From the NCBI GenBank assembly GCA_933228895.1, contig OW121846.1:49556107-49620106 (forward strand): DNA of 64,000 nucleotides. Reading direction: 5' to 3'. Every line of letters starts with the position of its first letter. Positions within the stretch are counted from its first letter, which is position 1. Source of the stretch: Platycnemis pennipes. Its lineage: Eukaryota > Arthropoda > Insecta > Odonata > Platycnemididae. Below are positions 1-12,419 of the stretch, piece by piece. The translations under genes and the position numbers were made by a program. The notes beneath the pieces were generated by a model. It saw nothing but the letters and a program-made list of their open reading frames with translations, had not been told where the DNA came from and did no database searches.

Positions 1-240
1 TCCGGGTAGTGGAAGAATTTTTTCACTGTCATACCTCTCCTCATCCGTGCTTTTTGGAAGAACTTCACGTTCAGTGCTCGGTCCGTCAGACGGGACGATA
101 GACTGAGAGCCCCTCAGCACCATTCTTTCAGAGCATCCTAATGCCGACCCTGAGTTTCTCTCCAGCCTCCCTCTATTCCCTAAATAAAACTACATGCTCC
201 CCAAAATCCTACAAAATGGCTCAAATGACCTACAGGCAGT
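1..240 (+). repeat. tRNA-derived SINE, 3' part (5' end outside the window)
   Basis: The copy begins just after the B box, with CCGGGTAGTGGAAGA.... It then shows the family's body blocks GTCCGTCAGACGGGAC, CTAATGCCGACCCTGAGTTTCTCTCC and the tail GGCTCAAATGACCTACAGG. These blocks align with the better copy at 24895-25255. Confidence 0.6.
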
Positions 241-929
241 CCCCGATTTACGTCAGTCTCGACGTACGTACATCTATAGTTACGTAAGTGGCAAATTTAT
301 CCAAAGATATGCCATTGATTTACAAACGCGAGCACGAAAAAGAAAAATGTTAATTTTTATATTTGCTGGCGGAGAAAATATCGAGTGATCATCGAGGTTT
401 TAAAGTGGTATGTAAAAGAAATTGGTCGGAATCAAACATTCATCTTGGGACATTAACATTTATTTATGCAAATAAATTAAGGACAAAAATAAGAATTCTT
501 GAATTTCGCAATGAACTAAAGTAAATTTGCCCGAAAATCTTTCACGTATTTCTCCATATCGATCGAAATATCTGGAGTACGTACTTAGTTTTGGAGAAAT
601 TTCGACTTACGTAAATTTCGACTTACGCAGCGTGTGTTGGAACGCATGTAATACGTAACCCGGGGACTTCCTGTCATCAGTCGGTCGTCACGTGCGAACA
701 ACTACAACCTACTGATATGAATAGTCCGGCGGGAAGGAATTGGAAAGCACAATGTGCCCTTTACCAGATCCGTCATCATTCTAGAATAGAACGGGACGAA
801 AAACTCCTAGAGGCTAACGAACCGAACCGGGGAAAACAAATTTAGGAGAATGACCAGACGAATTTTCTAGTATTCGGGAAAACCGAAGACGCCCTCGCAA
901 AAGGAAAAACAAGTCGGACCGGAGCGAGG
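241..929. other. No gene seen
   Basis: AT-rich unique-looking sequence. One short frame (194-388) starts in the SINE tail and is not credible. Confidence 0.5.
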
Positions 930-1345
930 ATCACAAAAGTTACGAGAGAAAAAAAAAAAAGAAACGCCAAACGCGCACGTGACAGATTGGTGAAATGAAA
1001 CAAATGCAAGGCGGGAACCGAAAAGGAAAGCGTGGCACACTACGGGAAAGTGTTAAACAGCGTGGAAGCGGGGGACGGAACGACATTAGACGGAAATAAT
1101 TCCAGCCCCAAAAATATGGCCATAATAAATGGGGAGAAACGGTTAGATACATGTGCTGGCTGAGAGAGTGACGGGGGTGACGGGAGCGAGGTGGGAGGCG
1201 CGGGACGCCGCGGGGAAAACAGGCAAAAAAGGATGCCCGGGGGTGCGGAGGAGAGCGCGGCAACTGGCGGCAGAAGGAGCGGCAGCTGAGGAGCGGATTT
1301 GCGGGAGGGGGTGAGTGCCGCACAGCTCCACTCAAAAGGATTCAC
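930..1345. other. GC- and CpG-rich, purine-skewed tract
   Basis: The plus strand is G/A-rich with many CG dinucleotides (GGAGGCGCGGGACGCCGCGG, GGAGCGGCAGCTGAGGAGCGG). Three overlapping Pro/Ser/Arg-rich reverse frames are compositional. It could be an unmethylated island or noncoding exon; no gene was identified. Confidence 0.4.
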
Positions 1346-1609
1346 TGCCGAGAGGACTAAGGGAGAAAAACACGCTCGAAGGGGAAATGTTCAGTTTCGT
1401 GTCCAACAAAGCAACAATGCTTCTCATTAGTTTTTTGTTTAAATAAAAGGGAAAGAAATAACGGTAAAGATTAATACGTGAACACCCACAAATAGGATTC
1501 ATTGTTGGGGATTTGAACGAGTACACTTTCCTTCTCCCACCATCAGGTACATGCGTTGTGGAATATTTCTAACCTGCCGCGTGAATGACGGTGAAATTCA
1601 CATAACTTG

Positions 1610-1697
1610 CCATGTGAAAAAATTTCACCGGGAATCAAACCACGAACATTTGGTTCCGTCCGGTTGATTCCCGCTCCAGGTGATTACTTTCACATGG
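1610..1697. repeat. Head-to-head SINE B-box fold-back
   Basis: CCATGTGAAA (1610-1619) and CGGGAATCAA (1629-1638) are mirrored by TTGATTCCCG (1664-1673) and TTTCACATGG (1688-1697), both perfect 10-bp inverted matches. The inner blocks are tRNA T-arm-like (TTGATTCCCG), so the structure looks like two inverted SINE head fragments. AACCTGCCGC also recurs directly at 1571 and 1788. Confidence 0.5.
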
Positions 1698-1899
1698 AAA
1701 TATATGTGAAGGTACGTACAATGCTACAAGAAAATCTATTTACAATATATTCTAGTAAATATGCCTACAGATACTGTGAGTGCCGAAACCTGCCGCACGA
1801 GTTCAATACATTTTGGAAGCCATAAAGTGTGTGGCCTTCCGCCAAGTAAAAGATTCGATATTTGATTTTTTTAGATGTGTCATAGTATCTATTTTGGGG

Positions 1900-2010
1900 A
1901 GGTGAATGACAAGAATGCAAAATCCGCCACTTCCAGGAATCAAACCCGGACCCTCGGGATGGGAGGCATATACTCTAGATCACCAACCCTATTCCTGCTT
2001 GTAAAGAAAC
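1900..2010 (-). repeat. tRNA-derived SINE head fragment
   Basis: On the minus strand: GGTTGGTGATCTAGAGTATATGCCTCC, then a B box GGTTTGATTCCTGG, then AAGTGGCGGATTTTGCATT. The order matches the head of the copy at 24895. Confidence 0.55.
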
Positions 2011-2084
2011 GTTGTAAGTTTCGTATTAGCTACTGGCGAGGTGATGGACACACCAGGTCATATACTTCGTTAAAGATACCTGGG

Positions 2085-2345
2085 TAATTAAATACGGGTA
2101 GATATTTTCATGGAATGGAGGGTAGGCGGAGAGAAATCCAGCACTCTAGCCTACTCTCTATGAACGGTGCCAAGAGGTCCATGTTTTCCAGTTCGATTTG
2201 ATCGATAGCTTAACGTACTCGCAGAACTCTCCACAAACACCCAAGTGGGGACAGGCATTTTGATGAAAAATTTCTGTCACTGCCAGGATTCAAGTCCATC
2301 AACTCGTGATGGTAAGCCAGTACTCTAGTCACTTCACCAAACCCA
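2085..2345 (-). repeat. tRNA-derived SINE, diverged
   Basis: Read on the minus strand, a tRNA-like head (TTTGGTGAAGTGACTAGAGTACTGGC...GACTTGAATCCTGGCAGTG) is followed by a GAGTACGTTAAGC-type block and AGAGTAGGCTAGAGTGCTGGATTTCTCTC. Confidence 0.55.
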
Positions 2346-3847
2346 TCTTTCAAAATAAAATTTCACACAAAAAATGATTTTTCACAAATACCCAATTACC
2401 TATCAATTTTTAACGGTGTAAATTTCCTCAGTCTTTGGCCACCTAACCTTATATCATTGAGTGACTCAGCTTTCTTTTAGGGTATTACGTGGATTTAATT
2501 GCTCTTTAATTGCTCCAATTACTACCGTTAATGCTTCTTGCATCTGTGACTTAGGGCAGATCTCAGACGAATTGTTCTTACACTGATTAACATTACAAAC
2601 CACTACTCCCACTGGTATTACGTAGCTGGAGGGTGCACGCGATCGGAATCAAAACATTATGAAATACGTGAATCCATACGACTTTTTTCGTACAAGGAAA
2701 CTTCGTGTCAAGGGCGACTCACGTGTCGCGAAGCTGCGATGGGCAACGGGAAAATGGTTTTTGCCACACCAGCAGGGTAGGCAAATGTGAAATCAAATAG
2801 AAAGAGGCCCGTAACTCGAGACGCGTTCACTTCCCACTAAGATAAGTCGGGAGGATATCTCCGTGGGTAGTCCCGCCTAGTTCCATCAGGGACATGAGTA
2901 GCACGAACGCAATGCGTGAATTCAACACGGGTGGCCATCACCTAGGACGGCATATTCGTCCATCTCAGGCCGATCATCTATTGAAAGTTTCGAATAGCTT
3001 TAAGCGTTGTAGTTTAACTGTCCCTTATCTGGAAAGTGAAAATCGCCACGCGAAACTGAACTTCGGGAATTTATTGCAAATAATTACCATACAACTATCA
3101 ATCGTGTCATTAGAAACAATTTATAAATATTGCTAAAGGGCAAGGAGACTTCAATTTTTTTAAACTTTATTTCGCAAAAATATGGAGCTAACTTTTCAAA
3201 AACTATGAATTTCAAAACAAAATATTCTTTTTTCTAATGGAGTTTAGTGCCATATAATATATTTAACGCTTCTTGATACATATTTTTTATAAATTAAGTA
3301 AAATTGTTCAGAATACATAGTTGTTGAAATAATTTTAATGTTACCGTAACTTTATTTTTCCCTTCTATGTAGAGCAGAAAATTCAACCCCCGACACAAGT
3401 GGCAGTTGGCCTCGTCACGACCCCTTTTATGACCTACATCTCTCCAACGCGTTCCATTACTTACACTTCAATACATTTGAAACAAAAAGCAGATCGAATC
3501 GGGAGTTTCATGTCGCTCCATCGACCAGAGATTGAAAATGAATTGTCAGTGCCAAATTTGTTGCAGAATAACGTATCTACGGCTATAAAGAAACAGAGGA
3601 ATTAGTATGCCCAATTGGCGAAATATTAAAATAATTGAAAACCTTCTGTAGACGTTTTGTTTCAAGCGATTTTTATGAAAGTTAAACGAAGAAGATTTTC
3701 ACAGTTTTTCTAAGTGACAATAGTTAGTTATTTGTGAAAGACGACCGATAGGTAATACCATCTGCATCATTCAGAATAAGTGGACACTTGGATTTGGGTG
3801 AGAATTTTGCAAAGAACGGAGGAGTGGTAAATTGAACCCGTCGTCGG
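2346..3847. other. No gene seen
   Basis: Intron-like DNA. The short frames at 2894-3136 and 3399-3605 have no recognisable domain or splice context. Confidence 0.5.
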
Positions 3848-4030
3848 CATTAGCCTACTCTGCACGAAAGAAACCACGCTTTAACGTTCCATCTGACGGA
3901 CGGAGTTCTGAACTCGAAGTACTCTCCACAAAGCAACTACGTAAAAAAATGTAACATCTGCCGGGCTTCGAACCCGTGCCCATAGAATGGAAAGCTAATA
4001 TTATAGCCGTCACACCAACGCGATCCCCTT
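3848..4030 (-). repeat. tRNA-derived SINE, nearly full head and body
   Basis: The minus strand shows GATCGCGTTGGTGTGACGGC, the B box GGGTTCGAAGCCCGGC, then GAGTACTTCGAGTTCAGAAC, CCGTCCGTCAGATGGAACGTTAAAG and AGAGTAGGCTAATGCCGACG. These are the family's diagnostic blocks in order. The frame 3855-4046 is a shadow of this element. Confidence 0.68.
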
Positions 4031-4591
4031 TCACAAATGTACTCATCGAAGTATCAATAAATAGTGGGACCTAATTTATGAGGATTTTAGCGAGTCTTGC
4101 TCTTGCCAGAAAAAAAACAGAAATAGTAAAAGCCGCGGCTTTTCCAAACCCTGGTTTAACCACAGTTTCAAAGTTTCTTTTAGAATTTATCCATAGAGAT
4201 CTAGCAGAGATCTAAGATATATTATTCTTTCAATTCACGTCACGTTCTCTCATGAGGCTGGTTACCGAGAAGATAAAAAGAGTTTCGGTTATTGACAAAG
4301 GGAGCTGTTACTAATCCGTAAGATGCTGCCCTGGGCACGTCAAGCTACTCAGAAGTTGGGTGGTTTTATCTTTACAGACCTCAAAGGGAAACTTAAGTGT
4401 GAACCAGGGAATGGAACTAAAACTATTACCACCATATGTAACTTTTATAGACCATCATGTTCGGCCTAACCACAACAAGCTTATTTTACCTATCGTTTCA
4501 AGCTACATTTCGTGGAAGAATTGAATATTTACATTGGATAAAAGATAACCACACTATTTCACAGATAACGCATTGACAACTACACCGGGTT

Positions 4592-4662
4592 TTAGCGCAT
4601 CAGGTACCTTATCTGAAGTTTTACCGCATTTCCGCGTTTCAGGTAAGGTACCAGAAGCGCTA
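4592..4662. repeat. Imperfect hairpin, about 25-bp stem
   Basis: TTAGCGCATCAGGTACCTTATCTGAA (from 4592) pairs with the complement of TTTCAGGTAAGGTACCAGAAGCGCTAA (to 4662) with a few mismatches and a loop of about 20 nt. A possible MITE core; no flanking duplication was found. Confidence 0.5.
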
Positions 4663-5884
4663 AGTCGCAACTACCATCTTCTTCTTTTAATGCGAATATT
4701 CAGCAAATGTACCAGATATTTTATGCGTCAGAGAGTTATCGTTACGGGTTCAACAAAAGTAACATACAATAATTATTTGTCTGTTCATTCAGCCTTAGAT
4801 TATGATGATTCTCCTTATTACTTCAGAGGCTAAGAAGTTATGTTCGGAAGATAAAACCGACAGGAATAAATGTCCATGATCTTCCCTTAAGATAGTTCCC
4901 AGAATATTTTTCCTTATGATATAGAGGATACAAATGTGCAGTAATTACATGGGTAAATTAAGGTTACTACCGTAACTTAGGGTATAGGTTTCATGGGGAG
5001 ACTGGAGCAACGGCCACTATTCACACAGGACTTAATTCAAAACTTTGGCAGAGGAAACGATTTTTTAACGAAAATAGGTACATTCAGTATGAATTCTACT
5101 TCATGTCAAGTACTCTGACGTTCAGATGGGACAATAAACCATGTGCAACAAAGCGTATTCGTTATATATGGACTAAAGCCGTCCACCATCGCTCATCTCT
5201 TCTCTGAAAACATCACTTATGTCCCACTATCCACCCATCATTAATGATAAAAATCATCACTGCAGTTCGTCACCTCCCCCTAATGACTGATACTGTAATT
5301 AAAAAAATCAGTAGCCGAAAATCAAGCAGATGTTACACATCCAACATTGATTGGAAATGAAACCAAGCGTATCTCGCGTTCTTTAACTACTGCAAGGTTG
5401 GTGGTCGTTTGGACACTTGTAAATGCCAAAAGAGACAAGGTCGAGCAAAGGTGGAACTCCTTCAAAATTAAGCCATTAGCTCTTCATGGCATCAAGCCAG
5501 ACGGCAAGGGACTCGTCAGCTGTAAGTAGCAATACAGGTGTCGAATTTGAAAAGACGCTCTGGGAGCAAAAGATTAGGTGGCATATGCACACTACGCTTC
5601 CATGCCCGAATGCCAAAATAACGCATAAGACAATTATAAATCTACTTTATTCCCATTATTTTTCATAGAAATATCCTAAAGGATATTTTTTGACAGAAAA
5701 AACCTGCTACAAATTGAGAGAATTGATCGCGGACAAAAATTGTGACAATGATTTCATCTACCTTGCTTGAGCTTGGAAGTACACCAAATATTAAACACGA
5801 ATACACGAAACTTAGTACCTACTTCAAATTAGAGTTTGCTCCTAGGGAGCTTTTTAGGGTAGTTGAGAATATAAATTATTGGGA

Positions 5885-6120
5885 ACTTGAGTTGGTATCG
5901 TGGTTAGAGTAGCAGGTGACCATCTGGGGTTAGGGTTCAATTCCGGGTACTGGCAGACATTTTTAATGAAATCACGTCCTTATTTGAGAGCAGTGAGGAG
6001 AGCATTTCTCGTTCATTACTTTGTCCCTCTGCCAGGACTTTTAACAATGGGCCCTTGATACTTTTGGTCTACGCTTCGCTTACTCTGTGGTCATTTGCCT
6101 ATGCTCTGAATAGTTCCAAC
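5885..6120 (+). repeat. tRNA-derived SINE
   Basis: The head reads GTTGGTATCGTGGTTAGAGTAGCAGG, then the B box GGGTTCAATTCCGGGTACTGGCAGA. Diverged body blocks (TTGATACTTTTGGTCTACGCTTCGC) follow to about 6090-6120. Confidence 0.55.
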
Positions 6121-6269
6121 ATACGCCTACATATTTCTCGCGACAAAAATTATTGTAGCTGTTGGAAAAATTAATAAAAAGCATTAATTAATGCATAGCA
6201 AAGCATAAAAGAGACTAAAGTGACCTCCACGATGGCTAGGTTGGACAAAAGTCGCCCAGGAAGCCAACA

Positions 6270-6470
6270 AAGTGCGAGAGTAGGCTAGCCAGATGGGTAG
6301 AGTGCCGGATACAGGAAATCCAAAGGTGGCAGCCTAATATCCCTCCTAGGGCATTGATCTGGTCTCGGGATTAAGTTCGTTCAGACAGTGCGATGGAAAA
6401 TGAGTATTTTGGAGCACCTTAAAACCCTCTCCCTACTTATATCGAGGATTTAAGAACTCTGGCATACGAT
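6270..6470 (+). repeat. Possible tRNA-related repeat fragment
   Basis: GGCTAGCCAGATGGGTAGAGTGCCGGATACAGGAAATCC resembles a tRNA D-arm (A box) and anticodon arm, followed by TCTCGGGATTAAG. It may be a diverged SINE head, but the body is not convincing. Confidence 0.3.
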
Positions 6471-6619
6471 TATCGTGCTTGCATGCGGAAAATGTTACTC
6501 TCAGATAGCACAATATATACTCAAGAATTCGGAGGCCAAAATTCAGAGTTATACTTTACACTGGCAGTAATATAACTATAAAGGCCAGCGACCAGAGCAT
6601 CGCCAAGATCAGACCTCGG

Positions 6620-7015
6620 CTTCAGGGGAAGGAGGAGAAGTTTCTGAGGCGCCCGCCACTGGAGGTGGAGCTAAGGCAGCCCTCGCGGACCAATGCCGCA
6701 GCGCAGGCGTGCGTGACAACTTCGGGAGAGTTGGCGGGAAGGCGAGAAAGGTGAAACTAAGAGGGGGCGGAGGGGAAAGGGGGCAGTGGACGAAAACGGC
6801 TGGCGGAGAGGGGTGTGGGGGGGCGGCGAGTCGCGATAGATAGGGGGGAGGGGCAGGGGATTGAGGCGGCGGTTTGAGGGGCGGTAGCGATGAGGGGTAG
6901 CTGCCCGAGTCGAGTATACCTCGCTCTTTCACGCCACCGAGGGCCAGGGATTTGAAATGAGGCAGTTGCGATTACACCTTTCCCGCTCGTGAAAAAAGAG
7001 GGGGTAACGGCGTAC
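6620..7015. other. G-rich, CpG-rich island with quadruplex-type G runs
   Basis: Runs such as GAGGGGGCGGAGGGGAAAGG and GGTGTGGGGGGGCGGCGAG (about 6760-6860) lie on the plus strand. The Pro-rich reverse frames at 6609-7017 are compositional shadows. Confidence 0.45.
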
Positions 7016-9362
7016 AAGGCGCACGATTAAAAACGAGATGATGACCACGTCTTCACCGTCTGATTCAGATTTGTATGGCATTTTAGGGGAATACACTTGA
7101 AGCAGGCTGCTTAGAAACATTTCACCGTTCCAATTATTTTCCATTGTAATTTTTCCGACTAGTTTCGCTACACTGCAGCCTCCATGCAGGATTACCTGCA
7201 AATGCAGCAGTGTAGAGGAAATTGTCGGTACATTGATAGTCACAAAACGAAACGGAACGGAAAACGTTTATTAAATTACCTGCTCCAAACTTTTATCTCG
7301 CAGTTATATTATATAGGGAGCGTACTTTTGCGAAAAGTGTGACAAATTTTCATTAATTCAACATCATTGAGACTGTTTATGGTGAAGAAATTGAATGCGT
7401 TGTTTAAAATAGGGTCTGAGTCGTGAACTGATTTGATGAGGCGAGCGCAAAGTGAATGAGAAGCATGGAAATAACACTGGGTCAATTTACTGCGCATGCA
7501 TTTTGAAATATTTTCATGCAATATTTTGCTTTACATGACGCAATTTTGAATGCGCATATTTTCATGCATTTCAAGGTTACGCAATTACCAGCCTCTTTTA
7601 AAACGACATTTACGCGACACGCTGTCGTATGCTGCGAAAGAAAAGACAAACGATATATTCGATATAGATATGTGTGGTAATGCGTCTGAAATGAAGAAAA
7701 AGGTCTATTCATAAACTTGAAAAAGTTTTTAATTGACACCCAAAGGGCATTTTTAAACCTCGAACTCTGCTGGGGAGAAAAAACGCATTGAAATAAAAAA
7801 ACGTGTGTATTGCGTGAGTGAAATAATGGTTATCTTAATTCTGGCCTAGAAAATTTCCTAATATGGAAAGAACTCGCACATTAAATGTACACAAAAAGCA
7901 TAATTCTCGTAAATCTGCATTTCATTTACATTATAATACGAAATGTTTCCTAAGTGATAAATCTACGATGCTTCCAAAGGAAAAGCCACTGTCCTTCAAT
8001 TTTTCATGAATTTCACTAGCCATAAGGGCCAATTATGCAGTTCATACCCTTTCAATCAACCCGAACATTGATGAACATTTAAGATATAGTTTTAACTCAA
8101 TTCTTCAATATAAAGGAGGAGGGAAAAGATAAAATATCCTTCTGGGGTGGACACCTAATGGGAATTCTACAAGGCCATCGCATGTTTCGTTATCAGCGAA
8201 TGCGATCGAATAAACTGATTAGAAATACAACAGTGCGACATTGGGAAGTCCACACCAGGACCGGTTTTTTCCCATTACTCCTATAATATTAATTAATTCT
8301 GGATTGGTCTCTATCTGCACTGGCAGACAAATTTGACATGAGATTCAGAATAGAAAAATAGGGGAAGAATTTTCAGAATTTTTGTGTGCTTCTGTGGAAA
8401 TGAATGAGTAATTCATGTAGAGGAAAGGAGGGAAAAATATCTACTAAGATATTTTTTACTTAACTGTTCTGGACACATTTGAGTAAGGAAAGGGACAAAA
8501 TAGTCGTCGTGAAAGAGTGCACAATAAAAAAGTAAGCAATCGTAATCATACCATTGCGTTTTGCTGTTCAACTTGCCCCCTAGCAATACTACCGATTTCC
8601 ATGCTGTGACCCTATTTTAATTGACTTGATTTGAAACCAGATAGCTTTACTCACGTATGTACCCTCTTCACACTTATTACCTTGACAGGGAGGGATTTTT
8701 ATGCCTTTGGGAATGGTGGTAATCATATCACGCCCTTCTTTAGAAGAAAGCCTTCTCGAACCTTACTACAGGTTATGTTGCAATACCGGGTTTCAAGTCC
8801 GTTGGTCAGCGCTGGTTGGGCAACGGTTAATGTAGCAGGTGGCGGGTTCAGGCAAAGAGGCGTCCGAAGGATATTGACCAACATCATACATTCGTGTAGT
8901 GATAATATGTGCGGTCCAAAATACTGCGAACGCCAACTTGCTTTACGGACGCCTTCCGGAAAGGTATGTACGTAAAACAACGCAGACCAACGCACCGGAA
9001 ACCCGTGAATGAGATCTGGTGCATATTCAGTCTTCTGCTTAAACTCATCAAAGGACAGAATCCCGAGCGAATAAAATACTGCTCTGCATTTAAATATCAA
9101 CCAAAGTATCTCACTCGAAATAAGAAAAGGTGATTGTCAAATCTGTATAGGTACAAACGCGCCAAAGCTGATATAAGTTCCCCATCACCAGGCAAGTATC
9201 ACATCATATTAAAGTCAAGATTTAGACGAATTGCGAGCCTAGTTTAAGAAGAGGAGGAAGACTCTTGATGGGATTTACTCTGCTGAACCAAGCTAATCAG
9301 CCTCATCGTCAATATGGTCAAAAACAAGCATGGAAAAGTGACATCTTTCAAAAAGCTTCCTC
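7016..9362. other. Probable ELAV intron downstream of the exon; no further exon seen
   Basis: I looked on the minus strand for the rest of RRM1 (GYGFVNY-like) and for RRM2, and found neither. Frames at 7309-7739 and 8631-9100 are unrecognised. Confidence 0.5.
8858..8954. repeat. 9-bp inverted repeat
   Basis: AGGCGTCCG (8858-8866) and CGGACGCCT (8946-8954) match perfectly around about 79 nt. The overlapping frames on both strands here (8631-9100) show no known domain. Confidence 0.35.
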
Positions 9363-9365
9363 TCA

Positions 9366-9770
<405 letters not shown>

Positions 9771-10429
9771 TTATGCAGAGAATGACTATTCAGTCTCACA
9801 TGTAGCTATCAATAAACTATAAACTACAGACTACTCAGACATCTAATTATGAGGGGCTAAATCGATTTTAACCACCATAAAGCACCACAATCAATTACAT
9901 TCAACCGCGTGCTTTACGTTTATTCTTAGTCCGGAGCGTAAGGTATGGTTCTTGGAAAGAGCCAAATTTCGCAACACACAGATACAGCCGAAAGGCGGGA
10001 AGAAGCCCAAGAATCATGGACTAATCCGCAAGTGGAAAACTATATATGACTTGATGAAGTACTAAGTGAACCCGTATAATTTTTTCAATATTTTGGTAAA
10101 AACCATGAAGTACCGCAAGCTGGATTTTATTACCGTATCGAGCATTATTCCTAGTATTTATAATCTCACAATATTGTCCCGAGCCTCGAAGATCCTGTTA
10201 TAATCCCCAAACGTTAATTTCCCGTGGTAACGTGAAGCAAAGTTGTTTTCTCAGGGAAGGCAACTCGAAATAAAGAACTATGCTTCAGTTTAATTCCATG
10301 CGTACGCGAAGAAGAAATTAAGTGCGTGATGCAAGGCAAGAAAAGCTAAAATGCGAGAGGCCGATGTATATTACGAGAGAAATCTCATTTAGAGTAGCCC
10401 AACTGTCAGAACAATAGTCACCCCAAGCG

Positions 10430-11620
10430 GTGAGGGAGGCAATGGACGCTCAAGTCCTGCCTTCAAGCCGTATTCCACCCTCTTCCCCCCACCACCCTTC
10501 CTTTCCCCTCTCACGCTCCGAAATCGATCTCATGTAACCCTCGGAATATAGATATTCCTAAGCACTCATGCTTTCAACTAAAAAAAAGACCGCCGACCGC
10601 ATTAAAACCCCCGAAAAAGCAAGGACTTTGTGACTGAGCACAGAAGAAGCACCCCTTTACGTCATTCGCTGTCGCGACAAAAAAATAAACGACGAGTCAG
10701 GAGAGGTCTCGGCTTGGGTGGAGGCTTCGTCAGTACTTGACAAAACTCCCTCCCCCTCTTTCAGACCTTCGGGAGTATCCTCGCTCACGTCGCAGGGTAT
10801 CGAAAGGAGCACACATACCTTTTCCGGCATTGCTCAAAAGCACCGCAAGCGCAGAGACAACAAGACCTTCCCTAGAGCACAATCCAAGCAGCCGCTTTCG
10901 TCCCGAAGCCCCTCTCACGCCGAAAGACTTGCGAGCTCCCCTACCGTCAGCCTGGACCGGAGTGAGTATACCACGAGGAAGGAGTGAGGTTTAGAGTCTC
11001 GTAGTTTGGGAGGGGCGGATACGACAACGGGCCGACTTAAGGGGGGGGAGAGGAAGGGGGGAGGAAGAAAGGGGGTATGGGACGGCGGCGGAGGAGGGGA
11101 AGGAACGCGTCACACGGGAGGGGGAAGGCTTACGTATCGAAGGGGGGCAGGGGGTGTAGGCGCAGAGTAAGGCGGTAGGGGTATGGGGAGAGGGTTTCGT
11201 CGAGATAGCGGATGGAGGGCGGGTGAGGTGGGGAGATGGGGGGGGTCTACGCATGCTATGAGGGATGTGGTGGGGGGGATCAGGCTTTCGAGGAGAGGGG
11301 GAGGTTCGATGAAGTGAGTGAGAGCTGAGGGGCTGGCAGCTGGCTGTGTCGTGTCTCCCCCAGCCCCCTTCCCTCGTTCGCACACCTCCCTCGCCTCACG
11401 GCAGTCTACGCCGCCGCCCCTACATCTGTCGAACCAGGAGTCGTTCCTCAAGTTTGTTCAAAATTTGAACTATGAAGCATGAACCTCCAATACGATACCT
11501 CAGCGCGCACGGCCTTCGAGGCCCGAGGAATCCTTTATGGAATGCCCGCGGCCGAAAGTGAACCTGATGGAAAACGATGCCGAAATATGCCCACGAAAGT
11601 GAACTCATTGGGGGCGCCTC
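10430..11620. promoter_or_regulatory. CpG-rich island 5' of the ELAV-like exon
   Basis: Dense CG dinucleotides and a strongly G-skewed stretch (about 11036-11330, with GGGGGGGGAGAGGAAGGGGG) lie 0.7-1.9 kb upstream of the exon on its own strand. No TATA box or initiator could be fixed. Called a candidate promoter or first-exon region only from composition and position. Confidence 0.35.
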
Positions 11621-12419
11621 ACGATAAAGTTGTTGTGAACGATTGAGAGTTTTATCTGCAAAATGAAATGATCAGTGGGAAATGTGAACCTAGCCACAGA
11701 GACTTAAATCGGAATTAAAATGAAGTTAAAGGGAATCAGAAAATAAATGAGTTTGACATTATCATAGAGTAGCCAGAGACCAGCTGCAGTGCTTTTTCAC
11801 ATTACTGCTGCTGGATCGGCCAACTTCTATGAGATGAATTTTAATTCAAATATTTTGCGCGAAATTCTAATGCTCTCCGATGAAATTATTCATCGAGAAG
11901 TCGAGAAGAGAAAAATCAAAATAAACTGTAATGGATCGAAAAGTTTATCAAAAATATGAAACAGATTTTTAACTGCATCACCCAGCGCTTCACCGTGAAA
12001 AACTCACTAACACAATTTCAGCGTACAATATCAAATGAAGAATTGGGTGCATATAAGCAGCTGATATTAAAAAACAAAGTGAGAACAAAGAATTTGGTGA
12101 TAGGAAATAAGAAATCAGGGACCAGTCTAAAAAAATTAACTCGAAATTCAAAACCCATTTTTTTCAGCGCGCAAATTTCCACGTTCACAACCAGTCTTAC
12201 AGAAATCCTCACCTAACGCGAAAATTTGGGAACCAATCCCACACAAACAAAGCTCACGTCACCAGCTTCTGAGACACACGGTAGCTGTCAAAACTGCTCT
12301 AAATAGCAACTGACCTATCACAAATTCAACCCTCAAAGGAGCGACTTAAAAATTCAAAGCTTCCACAGAATTGAGCACAAAGAAAGCAGTTTTTTAAGCG
12401 AAAAGCTGACAAAGCCAGC

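Noticed and set aside
940..1335. 131-codon reverse frame, Pro/Ser/Arg-rich
   Set aside because: Overlaps two other open reverse frames in a GC-rich purine-skewed tract; sequence is low complexity with no domain.
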